DNA of 64,000 nt from Actinomadura sp. J1-007. GTDB taxonomy: Bacteria > Actinomycetota > Actinomycetes > Streptosporangiales > Streptosporangiaceae. Of this stretch, positions 19,998-29,984 are shown piece after piece (position 1 is the stretch's first letter; each line of letters starts with the position of its first letter). The notes below the pieces were generated by a model that was given only the letters and a program-made list of their open reading frames with translations, did no database searches and was not told the DNA's origin. The DNA lies in NCBI RefSeq assembly GCF_009793335.1, contig NZ_WING01000001.1, forward strand, positions 1,674,001-1,738,000, read 5' to 3'. Made by a program: the position numbers and the translations under genes.

Positions 19998-21032
19998 ATG
20001 TCCGACGAAACCACCGTCTCGTCCCCGCTCGCGACCGAGCCCTCGGCGCCCGACCGCAACCTCGCGATGGAGCTGGTCAGGGTGACCGAGGCCGCCGCGA
20101 TGGCCGCCGCCCGCTGGGTCGGCCGGGGCGACAAGAACGGCGCCGACGGCGCCGCCGTGAACGCCATGCGCCAACTGATCAACACCGTGTCGATGCGCGG
20201 CGTGGTCGTGATCGGCGAGGGCGAGAAGGACAACGCCCCGATGCTCTACAACGGCGAGGAGGTCGGGGACGGCGGCGGCGCGGAGTGCGACGTCGCGGTG
20301 GACCCGGTGGACGGCACCCGCCTCACCGCGCTCGGCATGAACAACGCGATCGCGGTCCTGTCGGTCGCGCCGCGCGGGTCGATGTTCGACCCGTCGGCGG
20401 TGTTCTACATGGAGAAGCTCGTCACCGGCCCCGAGGCCGCGGACGTGGTCGACATCGAGCGGCCGATCGCCGACAACATCAACGCGATCGCCCGCGCCAA
20501 GGGCTCGTCCCCGCACGACGTGACCGTGGTGATCCTGGACCGGCCCCGGCACGAGGGGATCGTCAAGGAGGTCCGCGAGGCGGGCGCGCGGATCAAGTTC
20601 ATCCTGGACGGCGACGTGGCCGGCGCGATCATGGCGGCCCGCGAGGGCACCGGCGTCGACCTGCTGCTCGGCATCGGCGGGACGCCCGAGGGCATCATCG
20701 CGGCCTGCGCGATCAAGGCGCTCGGCGGGGTGATCCAGGGCCGGCTGTGGCCGCAGGACGACGCCGAGCGGCGCAAGGCGGTCGACGCGGGCCACGAACT
20801 CGGCCGGGTGCTGACGACCGACGACCTGGTGACGTCCGACGACGTGTTCTTCGCCGCGACCGGGATCACCGACGGCGAGCTGGTGGACGGCGTCCGCTAC
20901 AAGAAGGGCACCGCGTTCACGCACTCGCTGGTCATGCGGTCGCGCAGCGGCACCATCCGCAACGTGTCGAGCGAACACCAGCTCAACAAGCTGCGCGCGT
21001 ACAGCGCGATCAACTTCGACACCGCCGTCTGA
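19998..21032 (+). CDS. glpX: class II fructose-1,6-bisphosphatase GlpX
   Basis: Hydrolyses fructose-1,6-bisphosphate to fructose-6-phosphate in gluconeogenesis, the usual actinobacterial enzyme for this step. The length of 344 residues is typical. The metal and phosphate motifs [10 protein letters not shown] and [12 protein letters not shown] are present, as are [14 protein letters not shown] ([10 protein letters not shown]) and TGITDGEL near the C-terminus. Start is ATG 19998. It is monocistronic, followed by a repeat-rich spacer. Confidence 0.96.
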   Translation: MSDETTVSSPLATEPSAPDRNLAMELVRVTEAAAMAAARWVGRGDKNGADGAAVNAMRQLINTVSMRGVVVIGEGEKDNAPMLYNGEEVGDGGGAECDVAVDPVDGTRLTALGMNNAIAVLSVAPRGSMFDPSAVFYMEKLVTGPEAADVVDIERPIADNINAIARAKGSSPHDVTVVILDRPRHEGIVKEVREAGARIKFILDGDVAGAIMAAREGTGVDLLLGIGGTPEGIIAACAIKALGGVIQGRLWPQDDAERRKAVDAGHELGRVLTTDDLVTSDDVFFAATGITDGELVDGVRYKKGTAFTHSLVMRSRSGTIRNVSSEHQLNKLRAYSAINFDTAV

Positions 21033-21084
21033 CCCGCCCGCCCCCCCGCCGCCCCGCCCCCGGCGGGACCCGCCGGGTCCGGCC

Positions 21085-21330
21085 GGGCGTACATGACCGG
21101 GCGAGCTTGCACGGCCGGGCGTGCGTAGCCGGGCGGCGTGACCGGCCAGGCGGGCGCGTCCGGGCGGGCTTGCATGGCCGGGCGTGCGTGACCGGGCGTG
21201 CGTGACCGGGCGTGCGTGACCGGGCGGGCTTGCATGGCCGGGCGGGCGTGACCGGGCGGGCGCGGCCAAGCGGACGCGGCCAGGCGGCGTGACCGGCAGG
21301 CGGGCGTGACTGGGTCGGCGGGACCGGGTG
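21085..21330. repeat. degenerate GC-rich repeat region downstream of glpX
   Basis: The 330-base gap after glpX holds many imperfect copies of a CGTGACCGGGCG-like word. Three exact 14-base units (GCGTGCGTGACCGG) stand side by side at 21182-21223, and two copies of GGCGGGCTTGCATGGCCGGG occur at about 21170 and 21225. No coding frame here looks real. The purpose is unknown; it may include the transcription end of glpX. Confidence 0.65.
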
Positions 21331-21365
21331 GGCGGGGCGGACGTCGGGGTAGCGCGGGGGCGGGG

Positions 21366-21989
21366 TCAGGTTCGGTCGCGGCCGAGGCGTCCGCGGACGC
21401 GCTGGCGCAGCGTGCGCTTGGGGGCGCGGGCCCGTACCGAGCCGAAGACCATCGTGCCGCCGATCTCGATCGTCGGGCCCTCGGCGGCGGGCCTGGTGCG
21501 CACCTCGCGGGTGCTGAGGATCGTGCGGCCCGTCACGTCCACCCGTACGCCGTCTGGGACGAGCAGCCTGATCCGGCCGCCGAGCACCAGCGCGTCGAGC
21601 ACGATGTGGCGGCGTTGCAGGACGGCCTCGCGCAGGTCGAGCTCGACCGTGCCGAACAGCGCCACGAGCGGCAGCTTCACCGGGACGACCCACCGGCCGT
21701 CGCGGCGCGTCCGGCCGAACACGACCGAGACGGGCCGGTCGTCCACCAGGATCGGCTGGGCCTCCTCGGGGCTGAGGTCGCCGGTGAGGCCGGTCAGCTC
21801 GCCGAGGGTGCGGGCGGCGTAGGCGCGGGTGGTCCGCTCGTCGTGCTCCTGGGCGCTCAGCCGGCCGTCCGCGAGGGCCTCGCCGAGCACGGCCACGACC
21901 CGTTCGCGGTCGGCGTCGGAGGCGCGCAGGTCGCGGACGCGGGTCGCCTGTTCGGCGGGACGGCGGGGGCCGGGCGTTTGCACCCCCAC
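21366..21989 (-). CDS. DUF1707 protein with a LiaF/DUF2154-like C-terminal domain
   Basis: A 207-residue cytoplasmic protein. The DUF1707 segment at about residues 18-70 has the signature LRASDADRERVVAVLGEALA and GRLSAQEHDERTTRAYAART. The rest, containing LPLVALFGTVELDLREA and GTMVFGSVRARA, looks like the beta-repeat domain found at the C-terminus of cell-wall stress proteins such as LiaF. No membrane helix is seen. The start is GTG 21989, with GTG 21983 also possible. It is divergent from the ABC exporter operon, with 77 bases between the starts. Function is inferred only as possible envelope-stress sensing. Confidence 0.85.
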   Translation of the reverse strand: MGVQTPGPRRPAEQATRVRDLRASDADRERVVAVLGEALADGRLSAQEHDERTTRAYAARTLGELTGLTGDLSPEEAQPILVDDRPVSVVFGRTRRDGRWVVPVKLPLVALFGTVELDLREAVLQRRHIVLDALVLGGRIRLLVPDGVRVDVTGRTILSTREVRTRPAAEGPTIEIGGTMVFGSVRARAPKRTLRQRVRGRLGRDRT

Positions 21990-22066
21990 AGGTTAGCGTC
22001 CGGCACCCGGCGGAACGCCGGAAAAATCCGTGGGGTCCGGACGGGTCCGCAGCCTACGGTGACGGG

Positions 22067-23038
22067 ATGACGGCACAACGCCAGCAAGCCGTGTCAGCGT
22101 CCGCGTCCGCCGAACCCGCCGGCCCGGAGGCGCCCCCGGCGGTCAGCCTGCGCGGGGTCGTCAAGCGCTTCGGCGGCTTCACCGCCGTGGACGGCCTCGA
22201 CCTGGACGTCCCGGCGGGCACCTGCCTCGGGCTGCTGGGCCCGAACGGTGCAGGGAAGTCGACCACCATGAAGCTGCTGACCGCGCAGGCCATCGCGGAC
22301 GAGGGCGAGATCACCGTGCTGGGGTTCGCGGTGCCGCGCGAGTCGAAGCGGGCGCGGGCCGCGATGGGGGTCGTCCCCCAGCAGGACAACCTGGACGAGG
22401 AGCTGACCGCCCGCGAGAACCTGGAGGTCTTCGCCCACCTCTACCGCGTCCCGCGCCGGGCCAGGCGGGAGGCGGTGGACGACGCGCTCGCCCTCGCGCA
22501 CCTGACCGGGCGGCGGCTCACCAAGGTGGACGACCTGTCGGGCGGGATGCGGCGGCGGCTGCTGATCGCGCGCGGGCTCGTGCACCGCCCGGCCCTCGTC
22601 CTGCTGGACGAGCCGACGGTCGGCCTCGACCCGCAGGTCCGCGCGGAGCTGTGGGGGCTGATCGACGGCCTGCGCTCGCGCGGCACGACCGTGCTGATGT
22701 CGACGCACTACATCGAGGAGGCCGAACGGCTCGCCGACGGCTGCGCGCTGATGTCGCACGGCCGGGTCGTCGCGCGCGGCGGCCCCGCCGAGCTGGTCGC
22801 CGAGCACGCGGGCGAACGGGTCGTCGAGCACTACGGTCCGCCGGACCGGCTGGAGGCGGTCGAGCGGATCGCGCGCGCCGCCGGGCTGCCGACGCGCCGT
22901 ACGGGTCCGTCGGTGTCGGTGCTGAAGGCCGAGACGATCCCGCCGTCGCTGGCGGACGAGCTGGGCCCGGACGGGGTGCGGCGCGCGGCGAGCCTGGAGG
23001 ACGTCTTCGTCGTGCTGACCGGGGAGCGGGTCGAATGA
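22067..23038 (+). CDS. ABC transporter ATP-binding protein (NodI/DrrA-like)
   Basis: ATPase of an ABC-2 type exporter, 323 residues. Walker A GPNGAGKST, signature LSGGMRRRL and Walker B LVLLDEPTVGLD are all intact. A C-terminal extension ending LEDVFVVLTGERVE is typical for NodI/DrrA-type ATPases that pair with ABC-2 permeases. An Ala/Ser-rich tail of about 25 residues precedes the domain. The stop overlaps the permease start as ATGA, so the two are translationally coupled. Confidence 0.95.
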   Translation: MTAQRQQAVSASASAEPAGPEAPPAVSLRGVVKRFGGFTAVDGLDLDVPAGTCLGLLGPNGAGKSTTMKLLTAQAIADEGEITVLGFAVPRESKRARAAMGVVPQQDNLDEELTARENLEVFAHLYRVPRRARREAVDDALALAHLTGRRLTKVDDLSGGMRRRLLIARGLVHRPALVLLDEPTVGLDPQVRAELWGLIDGLRSRGTTVLMSTHYIEEAERLADGCALMSHGRVVARGGPAELVAEHAGERVVEHYGPPDRLEAVERIARAAGLPTRRTGPSVSVLKAETIPPSLADELGPDGVRRAASLEDVFVVLTGERVE

Positions 23039-23862
23039 ACGCGGCGGAAGGCGCGGGCGCCGCCCCGCCCCCGCGGCCCGCGCCGCCCGCGCGGCTGCGG
23101 CGGTTCGAGATGGCGCCGGTGCGCGGGATCTGGCGGCACGAGCTGGCCCTCTACAAGCGCTACTGGAAGTCGCAGTCGTTCGCCTCGATGGTGGAGCCGA
23201 CGTTCTTCCTGCTGGCGTTCGGCTACGGGTTCGGGTCGATGGTCGCGGCGATCGGCGACTACCGCTACCTGGACTTCGTGGCGACCGGCGTGGTGGGGAC
23301 GGCGGCGCTGTTCACCTCGGTGTTCCCCGGCATGTTCAACGGCTACATCCGGCGGGTCTTCCAGCACACCTACGACGCGATGCTGGCCGCGCCGGTGGAC
23401 GTGCACGAGCTGGTCACGGCCGAGGCGCTGTGGATCGCGGCGAAGTCGGCGGTGTACTCCTGCACGCCGCTGGTGGTGGCGATGTTCTTCGGCCTGGCCC
23501 CGGCGCCGGGGATGCTGCTGGTGCCGTTCGTCGTGTTCTTCACGGCGCTCGGGTTCGGGCTGCTCGGGATGTGGACCTCGTCGGTCGTGCCGTCGATCAA
23601 CTCGTTCGACTACGTGATCACCGGGGTGGTGACGCCGCTGTTCCTGATCGCCGGTACGTTCTTCCCGGTCGGGTCGCTGCCGCGCTGGGCGCAGTACGCC
23701 GGGTGGTGCAACCCGCTGTTCCACTGCGTGGAGCTGGTGAGGCACGCGGTCTTCGGGCTGCGGCCCCTCGCCGACCTCGGGCACCTGGCCGCGCTCTGGG
23801 CGTTCGCCGGGCTGGCGTGGGCGATCGCGGTACGCGGCATGCGCCGCCGCCTCATCGACTGA
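23035..23862 (+). CDS. ABC-2 type permease (NodJ-like)
   Basis: A 275-residue membrane subunit with six predicted helices, partner of the ATPase whose stop it overlaps (ATG 23035). Segments such as YKRYWKSQSFASMVEPTFF, NGYIRRVFQHTYDAMLAAPV and GTFFPVGSLPRWAQ are characteristic of the NodJ group of exporters. In rhizobia these export lipo-oligosaccharides; here the substrate is unknown and may be a glycolipid or a drug-like molecule. No regulator is adjacent except the divergent DUF1707 gene. Confidence 0.93.
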   Translation: MNAAEGAGAAPPPRPAPPARLRRFEMAPVRGIWRHELALYKRYWKSQSFASMVEPTFFLLAFGYGFGSMVAAIGDYRYLDFVATGVVGTAALFTSVFPGMFNGYIRRVFQHTYDAMLAAPVDVHELVTAEALWIAAKSAVYSCTPLVVAMFFGLAPAPGMLLVPFVVFFTALGFGLLGMWTSSVVPSINSFDYVITGVVTPLFLIAGTFFPVGSLPRWAQYAGWCNPLFHCVELVRHAVFGLRPLADLGHLAALWAFAGLAWAIAVRGMRRRLID

Positions 23863-24025
23863 GGCGTCTCCCGACCGGCCCGGACCGGCCCCCGGCCCGG
23901 CCTCCGGCCACGCGAGGGGCGAACGGGCGGGGCCGGGGCGCTCTGACCGGCGCAGACCGGCATTGACCGGCACGGGCTCCGGTCTCTACGCTGACGCGAA
24001 TCTTCTTCATATTCCTGGAGTCCGG

Positions 24026-25246
24026 ATGACCACGACGCGGGACCGTCAGGCACGGTTCGCCACCTACGCCGGTTTCGCCGTCCAGGGGCTGTGCTTCGCC
24101 TCGCTGGTGACCCAGGTCCCGCAGATCCAGAAGACCCACCACCTCAGCGACGCCACGCTGTCGCTCGTCCTGCTCATGGTGCCGCTGATCGCGGGCGTCG
24201 GCAGCGTCCTGTCGGGCCTGCTGTTCCCCCGCGTCGGCAGCGGGCCGGTGCTGCGCGTCGCCCAGCCCGCCGTCGCGGTCACGATCGTCCTGGTCGGCCT
24301 GACCGGCGACAACGACCCGGCGCTGTACGGGGCGGTCGCGCTGTTCGGGCTGTTCGTCGGCGCGGTGGACGCTTCGATGAACGCGCAGGCGGTCACGGTC
24401 GAGCGCCGCCACGGGATCAGCCTGATCACCGGGTTCTACGCGGTCTGGAGCGTCGCGGGCATCCTCGGCGGGCTCTGGGCCTCGCTCTGCAACAAGATCG
24501 ACCTGTCGCTGCTCACCGGGTTCGCGATCGCCTCCGCGCTCGGGATCGCGGTGTCGCTGTCCACCGGCCACCGCCTGTTCCGGCGCGAGGAGGAGGCGGA
24601 CGGCCCGTCCGCGAGCGAGCTCAAGGCCGCCGGGCGGCGCGTCCCCTGGCGCCCGATCCTCGTCGTCGGCGCCGCGATGGCCGTCGCCTACCTCGCCGAC
24701 TCGGCGATCTCCAGCTACGGCGCCAAGTACCTCGACGACGAGCTGTCGAGCAGCGACTGGGTCGCGCCGCTCGGGTACGTGGCGTACCAGGTCGCGATGG
24801 TCGTCAGCCGCGCCGTCGCCGACCTCGGCGTGCGCCGCTCGGGCGCGGTGCGGATCGTCCGGATCGGCGGGCTGGTCGGCATCGCCGGCATGGTCGGCGT
24901 GGTCGCGGCGCCGAACGCCTACGTCGCCATCCCCGCGTTCGCGGTCGCCGGGCTCGGGCTCAGCGTGATCGCGCCGGTGTCGTACACCGCCGCCGGGCGC
25001 GTCGACCCGACCGGCCTCGGCGTCGCCGTGGCGCGCGTCAACATCTTCAACTACGTGGGATTCGTGCTCGGCGCCGCCGTGGTCGGCGCCATCGCGCCCG
25101 TCAGCGACGAGAACGGGCTGCGGCTGGCGTTCATCGTGCCGACCGTGCTCATCCTGGTCGTGTTCGCGACGGCGAAGGGCTTCGCCCCGAGGCCCGTGCC
25201 CGGTGCGAAGCCCGACGCTCCCGCCATGGAACGCCCCGTCGCGTGA
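24026..25246 (+). CDS. MFS transporter
   Basis: A 406-residue, 12-helix major facilitator of uncertain substrate. The ATG at 24026 has GGAG a few bases upstream. The sequence shows AVDASMNAQAVTVERRHG in the first half and GARYLDD-like YGAKYLDDELSSSDW in the seventh-helix region, the pattern of bacterial YbjJ/FucP-like permeases. No signal for drug specificity is visible. It is monocistronic, in a gap with only short GC-rich spacers. Confidence 0.85.
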   Translation: MTTTRDRQARFATYAGFAVQGLCFASLVTQVPQIQKTHHLSDATLSLVLLMVPLIAGVGSVLSGLLFPRVGSGPVLRVAQPAVAVTIVLVGLTGDNDPALYGAVALFGLFVGAVDASMNAQAVTVERRHGISLITGFYAVWSVAGILGGLWASLCNKIDLSLLTGFAIASALGIAVSLSTGHRLFRREEEADGPSASELKAAGRRVPWRPILVVGAAMAVAYLADSAISSYGAKYLDDELSSSDWVAPLGYVAYQVAMVVSRAVADLGVRRSGAVRIVRIGGLVGIAGMVGVVAAPNAYVAIPAFAVAGLGLSVIAPVSYTAAGRVDPTGLGVAVARVNIFNYVGFVLGAAVVGAIAPVSDENGLRLAFIVPTVLILVVFATAKGFAPRPVPGAKPDAPAMERPVA

Positions 25247-25300
25247 CGCGCGCGGCGGCCGTGGAACCCGCTCGGACGCCCCGTCGCGCGACGCGCGGGG

Positions 25301-25533
25301 TCAGACGTTCTCCTCCAGAGCGCTGACGGCTCGTTCGCCCGCGAGCTGGGCCTCTTCGGGGAGAGGTCCTTGATCGCCTGGGCCAGCGCGACCTCGGCGG
25401 CGTCCGCCGCCGCGCGGGCGGTCACCGCGTGTTCCTGGGCCCGTTCCAGATCGCCGAGCCCGACACAGTCGAACGCCACCTGCGCGTCGTGAACGGCCAT
25501 CTTGAGCTGCCGGGCGGACTCGTCCAGGCTCAT
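25301..25533 (-). CDS. small acidic helical protein (suspected frameshift)
   Basis: A 77-residue protein beginning MSLDESARQLKMAVHDAQVA, predicted almost wholly alpha-helical and rich in Ala, Glu and Asp. The frame breaks at GGGG 25358-25361. Adding one base joins AQAIKDLSP to EEAQLAGERAVSALEENV and closes the gene at 25301. It lies 29 bases downstream of the MocR-type regulator on the same strand and may be co-transcribed with it. No family is recognised; a small antiparallel helix pair is likely. Confidence 0.6.
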
Positions 25534-25562
25534 CCGTACCTCCTACACCGGGGATCTTTCTC

Positions 25563-27101
25563 CTACCCGCGAGCACGCTGGGTAACCACCCGCCCCAGCA
25601 GCCGCGCCGCCTCCTCCAGCCGCGCCTCGCCGAGGCGCGCGTACCCGAGGACGAGCGCGGGCGGCGCCTGACCGGCGCGTTCGGCCGACCACATCGGCGC
25701 GGCGCCCGCGACGCACACGCCGGCCTCGGCGGCGTCGCGGGCCACCTGGCGCTCGTCCGCGCCGCGCGGGAGTTCCACGTAGAGATGGATTCCCGCTGAG
25801 ACGCCGTGAACCATCACACCGGGTACATGGGCGCGCAGCGCGTCCGCGAGCGCGTCGCGGCGCGCCCGGTAGCGGCGGCGCATCATGCGCAGGTGCCGGT
25901 CGTAGCCGCCGCCGGAGAGGAACTCGGCGAGCGCGTACTGCTCCAGGACCGGCCCGCCGAGGTCGGTGCGGGCTCGGTGGACGCGGAGGCGCCCGGCGAG
26001 GTCGCCGGGCGCGACGGCCCAGCCGAGCCGCAGCGCGGGCGCGAGGGACTTGCTGACCGAGCCGAGCAGGACGACCCGGTCGGGGTCCACGCCCTGGAGG
26101 CAGCCGACCGGGTCGCGGTCGTAGCGGAACTCGGCGTCGTAGTCGTCCTCGACGATCACGCCGCCGACGTCGCGGGCCCAGGCGATCAGCGCGGCGCGGC
26201 GGGCCGGGGAGAGCACCACGCCGGTCGGGTACTGGTGCGCGGGCGTGACGAGGACGGCGCGCGCGCCCGTCCGGGCGAGGGCGGCGACGTCGATGCCGTC
26301 GCCGTCCACCGGGACGGGGGCGAGGGCGACGCCGGTCGCCTCCAGCATGGGGATCTGCCGGGCGCTGGTCGGGTCCTCGACGGCGAGGACGCGGTGGCCG
26401 TCCTCGACCAGCAGCCGGACCAGCGCCGACAGCGCGTGCGCCACCCCGTTCATGATCACGACCTGGTCCGGCGCGGCGTGCGCGGCGCGGACCCGGCCGA
26501 GGTAGCCCGCCAGCTCCGTCCGCAGCGCGGGCACGCCGCCGGGGTCGGGGTAGGTGAACGCGTCGTGCGGGAGGGCGCGCAGCGCGGCGCGCGAGGCGGC
26601 CGTCCAGCGCTCCCGGGGGAACGAGGCGAGGTCGGGCGTCCCGGGCCACAGGTCGTACGCGACCGGCGCGGCGGGCGGGCCGCCGGACGCCTGACCCTCT
26701 GGCCACACTTCGGTGTCGGCGGCGGGCGGCGCCGGGTCGGGAGCCGGACGCGGGGCCCGTCCCGGGTCCGGGCCGCCGGCCCTGATCGCGACGGGGCCGC
26801 CGAGCCACGCGGACGGCTCCGGGCCCGCGGGCGCCGGGCCCGCGCCGTCGGGGCGGGCGAGCGGGGCCACGCGGGTGCCGTCGCCGCGCCGGGAGACCAG
26901 GAAGCCCTCGGCGACGAGCTGCTCGTACGCGGTGACGACGACGCCGCGCGAGACGCCGAGATCGCGGGCCAGGTCGCGGCTCGACGGCAGCCGCGTCCCG
27001 GCGACGAGCCGCCCGGATCGGACGGCCGCGCGGAACCCGGCGGCGATCTGGGCGGCGAGGCGTCCGGCGCTCCGGTCGAGAGGAAGGTGGAGATCGGTCA
27101 C
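25563..27101 (-). CDS. MocR/PdxR-type regulator: GntR DNA-binding domain fused to a PLP-dependent aminotransferase domain
   Basis: A fusion of a GntR winged helix (residues of about 5-75, including GTRLPSSRDLARDLGVSRGV) and a fold-type I aminotransferase-like domain that uses PLP to sense its ligand. The PLP lysine lies in LLGSVSKSLAPALRLGW and the cofactor Asp in VEDDYDAEFRYD. A Pro/Gly/Ala-rich linker of about 60 residues joins the domains, as in other MocR proteins. GTG 27101 (encoding MTDLHLPLDRSAGRL) matches the usual family start; GTG 27155 would add 18 residues and run into the operator region. It is divergent from the EamA transporter, its probable target. Confidence 0.9.
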   Translation of the reverse strand: MTDLHLPLDRSAGRLAAQIAAGFRAAVRSGRLVAGTRLPSSRDLARDLGVSRGVVVTAYEQLVAEGFLVSRRGDGTRVAPLARPDGAGPAPAGPEPSAWLGGPVAIRAGGPDPGRAPRPAPDPAPPAADTEVWPEGQASGGPPAAPVAYDLWPGTPDLASFPRERWTAASRAALRALPHDAFTYPDPGGVPALRTELAGYLGRVRAAHAAPDQVVIMNGVAHALSALVRLLVEDGHRVLAVEDPTSARQIPMLEATGVALAPVPVDGDGIDVAALARTGARAVLVTPAHQYPTGVVLSPARRAALIAWARDVGGVIVEDDYDAEFRYDRDPVGCLQGVDPDRVVLLGSVSKSLAPALRLGWAVAPGDLAGRLRVHRARTDLGGPVLEQYALAEFLSGGGYDRHLRMMRRRYRARRDALADALRAHVPGVMVHGVSAGIHLYVELPRGADERQVARDAAEAGVCVAGAAPMWSAERAGQAPPALVLGYARLGEARLEEAARLLGRVVTQRARG

Positions 27102-27147
27102 ATCACACTCAGCGTTGAGAGGGGCCGCAGGCGTCACCTCCGCCCCC

Positions 27148-27200
27148 TGGTCCACTCGACCGGGACCCGATTGGTCCTGTCGCGTGAACCAGACGGGACC
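27148..27200. promoter_or_regulatory. candidate MocR binding sites (TGGTCC direct repeats)
   Basis: TGGTCC occurs at 27148-27153 and 27172-27177 in direct orientation, 24 bases apart. A partly inverted GGACC lies at 27196-27200, just before the transporter start. MocR regulators commonly bind direct repeats about two helical turns apart in divergent promoters. Function here is inferred from position. Confidence 0.45.
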
Positions 27201-27214
27201 TAGCGTTCCATGCC

Positions 27215-28180
27215 ATGAACCGTTCGACCAGCACGCGGGGGACGGTCGGCGCCGCGGTCGCGATGTCGCTCGTCGGATCGCTGACCGCCGTGTCCGCGAC
27301 GATCGCCGACTACCCCGTCTTCGGCGGCCAGGCCGTCCGCTACGCGGTGGCCGCCGCGATCCTGCTCGCCGTCTGCCGCGCCGTGGAGTCCCGGCGCGCC
27401 GGGCCGCGCGGCGCGGAAACCCGCCGCGCCGCCCGTCCGACCCGGCGGGAGTGGGTGTACCTGGCCGCGGTCGCGGGCACCGGGCTCGCGGCGTTCAACG
27501 TGTTCATCGTGCTGGCGACGGAGGACACCTCGCCCGCGACGGTCGGGACGGTGATCGCCACCGTGCCGATCGCGCTGGCGCTGGCCGGTCCGCTGCTCGA
27601 ACGCCGCAGGCCCGCGCCCGTCCTGGTCGTGTCGGCGTGCGTGGTGACCGCCGGGGCCGCGCTCGCGAACGGGCTCGGCAGCGGCACCGCGCGCGGGCTG
27701 CTGCTGGCGCTCGGCGCGCTCGCGGGCGAGGTGTGCTTCTCGCTGCTGGCCGTCCCGGTGCTGCCGCGCCTCGGGCCGCTGCGGGTGTCGGCGTACTCGG
27801 CGGCGCTCGCGGCCCCGATGCTGCTGGCGGCCGGCCTCGCGGCGGACGGCGCGGGCGTGCTGCGCGCGCCGACGGGCGCGGAGCTGGCCGGCCTGGCGTA
27901 CCTGTCGGTGGTCGTCACCACGGTCGCGTTCCTGCTCTGGTACGACGCGCTCGGCCGGCTCGGGCCCGACCGGGCCGGGCTGTTCGCCGGGCTCATCCCG
28001 GTCTCGGCGGTGATCACGACCGTGCTGCTCGGCCTCGGCCGCCCGGGGCCGGCCGACCTCGCGGGCGCCGCGCTCGTCGCGGCGGGCGTCGTGATCGGCC
28101 TGCGCCCGTCCCGGGCCCGGCGGCCCGAGACCGTCCCGGACGGGCCCGCCGGACGCGAGCCGGCGCTCGAAGCCGGGTGA
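27215..28180 (+). CDS. EamA/DMT-family transporter
   Basis: A 321-residue membrane protein with ten predicted helices in two EamA repeats (about residues 8-140 and 155-295), typical for drug/metabolite exporters. Segments such as NVFIVLATEDTSPATVGTVI and LLWYDALGRLGPDRAGLF match the family pattern. Start is ATG 27215. It is transcribed away from the MocR-type regulator, a common pairing in which the regulator senses PLP or an amine and controls an exporter of related compounds. The C-terminal tail is polar and cytoplasmic. Confidence 0.9.
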   Translation: MNRSTSTRGTVGAAVAMSLVGSLTAVSATIADYPVFGGQAVRYAVAAAILLAVCRAVESRRAGPRGAETRRAARPTRREWVYLAAVAGTGLAAFNVFIVLATEDTSPATVGTVIATVPIALALAGPLLERRRPAPVLVVSACVVTAGAALANGLGSGTARGLLLALGALAGEVCFSLLAVPVLPRLGPLRVSAYSAALAAPMLLAAGLAADGAGVLRAPTGAELAGLAYLSVVVTTVAFLLWYDALGRLGPDRAGLFAGLIPVSAVITTVLLGLGRPGPADLAGAALVAAGVVIGLRPSRARRPETVPDGPAGREPALEAG

Positions 28181-28200
28181 CCGGACGGCTCGGCCGCACG

Positions 28201-28291
28201 GCGCGGAGCCGGGTAGCCGAGGGGCGCGGAGCCGGGCGGCCGGGCGGCGCGGAGCCGGGTGGCCGGGGGCGCGGAGCCCGCGGGAACGGGG
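28201..28291. repeat. 23-bp tandem repeat, about four copies
   Basis: The word GCGCGGAGCC recurs at 28201, 28224, 28247 and 28269, giving units of 23, 23 and 22 bases built on GCGCGGAGCCGGGTGGCCG. The array fills the gap between the EamA gene and the class I fumarase gene. It is likely to vary in copy number between strains. Confidence 0.75.
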
Positions 28292-28343
28292 CCGTACCCT
28301 GTAGGGCGGCCCCCATCGGATGACGCGAGGATCTGCGAGTCAC

Positions 28344-29964
<1,621 letters not shown>

Positions 29965-29984
<20 letters not shown>

